Source: an uncultured Clostridium sp. (GTDB lineage: Bacteria; Bacillota; Clostridia; Lachnospirales; Lachnospiraceae). From it: a stretch of DNA of 10,051 nucleotides. The translations under genes were made by a program, and so were the position numbers. The notes below the pieces were generated by a model. The model made no database searches. It was not told the origin of the DNA and saw only the letters and a program-made list of their open reading frames with translations. Positions 7,067 to 10,051 of this stretch are shown here, piece after piece (the stretch's first letter is position 1; every line of letters starts with the position of its first letter). The stretch is from positions 1 to 10,051 of the forward strand of contig UQJF01000116.1 of NCBI GenBank assembly GCA_900541315.1, in the 5' to 3' direction.

Positions 7067-10006
7067 ATGAATATTGGAAATCGTAATACAGGCAGAGAGA
7101 ACTTTTTCATAAGAAAACGATTAAGGATAGCTGTCCTTATTGTTTTCTTCATGGGGATCGTTTTGACTGTTTTCCGGTATTTTGAGTTTGTGTCGAAAAC
7201 GGTTTATGAGGAAAGTGTTTCTCATTTGACTGAGGTTTTTCGTCAGTCAAATAATGTGTTAAATGAACTGACAAATAAGAATCTGACCTATCTTCATATG
7301 TGGGGGGAGTATCTGCAGAAGACTTCTGATGAAAGCGAGATCCGTGATTATATAGATAAAGCCCAGGAAGAAGCCGGTTTTTTATATTTTTATTTTCTGT
7401 CAGCTGACGGCAACTATAAGATGTTAACAGGTGAAACCGGCTATCTTGGATTGCAGGAAGATCTTGAAGATAAGATAGCACAGGGGGAGGATATCATAAC
7501 AAATGCAGTAGTTCCCGGAAAACCACAGATGCTTGTATTTGCCAGCCCCCAGTATCATGGAAGCTATCAGGGATTTGAATATGACGCAATTGCCATTGCA
7601 TATGAAAACGCTGATATAGTAGATGTACTGGATATCTCTGCTTTTAATGGAAATGCCAAGAGTTATGTGGTTCATCCAGATGGCCGTGTTGTCATCGATC
7701 ATTCCTTTGAGGCATGGGGAACCGTGTATAATTTCTTTGGTGTTTTAAGAGAGCATTCCAATATGTCCGAAGAAAAGATCCTTGAACTTTCAGGGAAATT
7801 TAAAGAGGGACGTACAGATGCGATGCTGGTGAACCTGGATGGAAGTAACTACTATCTGATTTATGGAAGATCGAAATATCAGGACTGGATATTTCTGGGA
7901 CTTGTCCAGGCTGATATAGTCAATGCCAGCATGAATTCTCTGCAGCTTCGGACTATGCTCCTTGGAGGGGCCATAGTGTTCGGTATTGCTGTTTTTATTA
8001 TTGAACTGATCCTCCAAAAGAACAGGATAAGCCTGAAAAGAAGGGATATTGAGATCCTCTATAGGGATGAGCTGTTTCAAAAGCTGTCAATGAATGTAGA
8101 TGACGTTTTTCTGATGCTGGATGCAAAAACATATAAGGCAGATTATGTAAGTCCCAATGTGGAAAAACTGCTGGGTATTACAGTAGAACAGATCCAGAAG
8201 GATATTGGTGTTTTGGGAAAACTGCATTTTGAAGATCCAAAGAAGAATTATCTGAAAGAGATCCAGGTAAATGAGCAGCAGGAATGGGATTTTGAATATG
8301 TTCACCAGAAAACAGGGGAACAACGCTGGTTTCATATTATTGCAATGGGCAGTGAGGTAAACGGAAAAAAGAAATATATCCTGGTTATGTCTGACCGTAC
8401 CGTTGATAAGAAAATGAACCAGGCCCTTTATGAGGCAGTCCGCGCTGCGGAAACTGCCAACCGGGCAAAGAGCACATTCCTTTCCAACATGTCCCATGAT
8501 ATCCGCACGCCAATGAATGCTGTTATCGGTTTTACTACACTGGCTGTAAGCAACATTGACAATAAGGAAAAAGTCAGGGATTATCTAGGAAAGATCCTTT
8601 CATCCAGCAACCATCTGCTTTCACTGATCAATGATGTACTGGATATGAGCCGTATAGAGAGCGGGAAGATACATCTGGAAGAAACAGAGGTCAGTCTGTC
8701 TGATATGCTCCATGATCTGAAGACGATCATCAGTGGACATATCTATGCGAAGCAGCTGGAGCTTTATATGGATGCCATGGATATTACAGATGAGGATGTT
8801 TATTGTGATAAAACGAGACTGAACCAGGTGCTGTTAAATCTTTTGTCTAATGCGATCAAGTTTACTCCTGCAGGGGGAACCGTTTCTGTCCGGCTGAAGC
8901 AGTTTCCTGGGGCGAAAAAGGGCAGTGGGCTGTACGAGATCCGGGTAAAGGATAGCGGGATCGGTATGAGCCAGGAATTTGTACAGAAGATATTTTCTCC
9001 TTTTGAACGGGAGCGGACATCAACGGTTAGCAGGACTCAGGGCACCGGGCTTGGTATGGCCATTACCAAGAATATTGTTGATATGATGGGGGGAACCATT
9101 GAGGTTCGGACAGAGCAGGGCAAAGGAACTGAATTTATAGTCCGTCTTCCATTGCGGATCCAGTCAGAGCAGCGCAGTATAGAGAAGATCGCAGAGCTGG
9201 AAGACCTTAAGGCATTGGTTGTAGACGATGATTTTAATACCTGTGACAGTGTGACAAAGATGCTTGTAAAGGTTGGAATGCGTTCAGAATGGACGCTTTC
9301 AGGTAAGGAAGCCGTTCTTCGTGCACGCCAGTCCATGGAACTGGGGGATGCATTCCATGCTTATATCATCGACTGGCGTCTGCCGGATATGAATGGTATT
9401 GAAGTCACCCGGCAGATACGCAGTATGGGTGATGATACGCCAATCATTATCCTGACTGCTTATGACTGGTCAGACATTGAAGTAGAAGCCAGAGCAGCAG
9501 GAGTAAATGCATTTTGCGCAAAACCGCTGTTTATGTCAGATATCAGAGAGACACTGATGGCTGCTATCGGTCAGAAGCAGACCGGGGCAGAGGACCGTAT
9601 CCTTCCGGAAGCAGGTCCTGATTTCAGAGGTAGATGTATATTGCTTGTGGAAGACAATGAGTTAAACCGTGAAATTGCTGAGGAGCTTCTTAAACAATAT
9701 GGATTCCTGGTTGATATAGCGGAAAATGGAGCAGAGGCAGTGGAGAAAGTGAAGAATTCAGCACCAGGCACTTATGATCTGGTGCTTATGGATATTCAGA
9801 TGCCTGTAATGAACGGATATGAGGCCACGGAGCAGATCCGGGCACTGGAGGATCCGGCACTGGCGCAGATCCGGATCCTTGCAATGACTGCCAATGCTTT
9901 TGATGAAGACAGAAAGCAAGCACTGAAATGTGGTATGGATGGATTTTTGTCCAAGCCGATCGTAATGGAAGAATTGATCCGTACATTACAAAATAATATG
10001 ATGTAA
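7067..10006 (+). CDS. Hybrid sensor histidine kinase: Cache, PAS and two receivers
   Basis: The 979-residue membrane kinase has, in order: TM1 (about 19-37); an extracellular dCache-like domain (about 40-290) with SYVVHPDGRVVIDH and NYYLIYGRSKYQDWIFLG segments; TM2 (about 297-317); and a cytoplasmic PAS domain (about 326-443; DVFLMLDA, YVSPNVEKLLGI). HisKA follows with His477 in MSHDIRTPMNAVIGF, then the ATPase domain with NLLSNAIKFT, KDSGIGM and GTGLGM. Receiver 1 (about 715-835) is divergent, with VVDDD, Asp769 in IIDWRLPDMNG and AKPL. Receiver 2 (about 857-979) is canonical, with VEDNE, Asp909 in LMDIQMPVMNG, AMTANAF and SKPI. Both receivers keep the phosphorylation set. There is no HPt or DNA-binding output. 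The gene starts five bases after the fusion lipoprotein stop, so that lipoprotein is the obvious partner. The PAS domain adds a possible internal input that the other kinase lacks. Confidence 0.93.
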   Translation: MNIGNRNTGRENFFIRKRLRIAVLIVFFMGIVLTVFRYFEFVSKTVYEESVSHLTEVFRQSNNVLNELTNKNLTYLHMWGEYLQKTSDESEIRDYIDKAQEEAGFLYFYFLSADGNYKMLTGETGYLGLQEDLEDKIAQGEDIITNAVVPGKPQMLVFASPQYHGSYQGFEYDAIAIAYENADIVDVLDISAFNGNAKSYVVHPDGRVVIDHSFEAWGTVYNFFGVLREHSNMSEEKILELSGKFKEGRTDAMLVNLDGSNYYLIYGRSKYQDWIFLGLVQADIVNASMNSLQLRTMLLGGAIVFGIAVFIIELILQKNRISLKRRDIEILYRDELFQKLSMNVDDVFLMLDAKTYKADYVSPNVEKLLGITVEQIQKDIGVLGKLHFEDPKKNYLKEIQVNEQQEWDFEYVHQKTGEQRWFHIIAMGSEVNGKKKYILVMSDRTVDKKMNQALYEAVRAAETANRAKSTFLSNMSHDIRTPMNAVIGFTTLAVSNIDNKEKVRDYLGKILSSSNHLLSLINDVLDMSRIESGKIHLEETEVSLSDMLHDLKTIISGHIYAKQLELYMDAMDITDEDVYCDKTRLNQVLLNLLSNAIKFTPAGGTVSVRLKQFPGAKKGSGLYEIRVKDSGIGMSQEFVQKIFSPFERERTSTVSRTQGTGLGMAITKNIVDMMGGTIEVRTEQGKGTEFIVRLPLRIQSEQRSIEKIAELEDLKALVVDDDFNTCDSVTKMLVKVGMRSEWTLSGKEAVLRARQSMELGDAFHAYIIDWRLPDMNGIEVTRQIRSMGDDTPIIILTAYDWSDIEVEARAAGVNAFCAKPLFMSDIRETLMAAIGQKQTGAEDRILPEAGPDFRGRCILLVEDNELNREIAEELLKQYGFLVDIAENGAEAVEKVKNSAPGTYDLVLMDIQMPVMNGYEATEQIRALEDPALAQIRILAMTANAFDEDRKQALKCGMDGFLSKPIVMEELIRTLQNNMM

Positions 10007-10021
10007 GTGTCAAAAGTATAA

Positions 10022-10051
10022 ATTGCGTTTGTGCTCGCACAAATAAGCAAT
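10022..10051 (+). terminator. Hairpin after the last kinase, possible terminator cut by window edge
   Basis: ATTGC (10022-10026) pairs with GCAAT (10047-10051). Inside it TTTGTG (10028-10033) pairs with CACAAA (10038-10043) around a CTCG loop, with a small asymmetric bulge between the arms. It begins 15 bases after the TAA at 10004-10006, a typical place for a terminator. The window ends at the stem base, so the required T-tract cannot be seen. It could instead be the edge of a longer repeat. Confidence 0.4.

Noticed and set aside
8087..8497. Open frame on the - strand inside the second kinase
   Set aside because: It lies opposite the PAS and HisKA regions, and its translation shows no family pattern or ribosome binding site of note.
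1..10051. CRISPR array, tRNA, rRNA, phage genes or defence system
   Set aside because: No regularly spaced repeats, tRNA-like cloverleaf, or phage or defence protein motifs were seen on either strand.

Overview
The window looks like a chromosomal accessory region of a low-to-mid GC Gram-positive gut anaerobe, most likely a Lachnospiraceae member (Clostridia). The basis is AGGAGG-type ribosome binding sites, GTG and TTG starts, lipoprotein signal peptides in place of periplasmic ones, and the style of the large hybrid sensor kinases. This is a judgement from pattern, not a database result. All recognisable genes lie on the + strand.

Layout: (i) Positions 1-584 hold the decayed 3' end of an IS1380-type insertion sequence. 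(ii) Positions 585-790 hold an intrinsic-terminator-like hairpin followed by a sigma-A-type promoter. (iii) Positions 791-2209 hold a ruined module: a sugar-binding-type lipoprotein gene with a frameshift and no 3' end, joined by an apparent deletion to the last receiver domain of a hybrid sensor kinase. (iv) Positions 2206-5233 hold an intact module: an amino-acid-type (family 3) solute-binding lipoprotein and a 736-residue hybrid histidine kinase. (v) Positions 5211-10006 hold a second intact module: a 616-residue lipoprotein, with a sugar-type binding domain fused to a 5'-nucleotidase C-terminal-like domain, and a 979-residue hybrid kinase with a PAS domain and two receivers. (vi) A hairpin follows the last stop and runs into the window edge.

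The genes from 2206 to 10006 overlap or nearly abut (4, 14 and 23 bases of overlap, then a 5-base gap), so they are very probably co-transcribed and translationally coupled. The repeated unit is one secreted binding lipoprotein plus one membrane hybrid kinase. No permease, ATPase, HPt or DNA-binding output gene is present. The simplest reading is that the lipoproteins are ligand-binding co-receptors that present small molecules to the extracellular Cache-like domains of the neighbouring kinases. The phosphate would then pass to receivers and on to an HPt or output protein encoded elsewhere. The three units appear to be a tandem sensory array in which the first copy has decayed by frameshift and deletion. 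Its receiver reading frame survives and overlaps the next gene.
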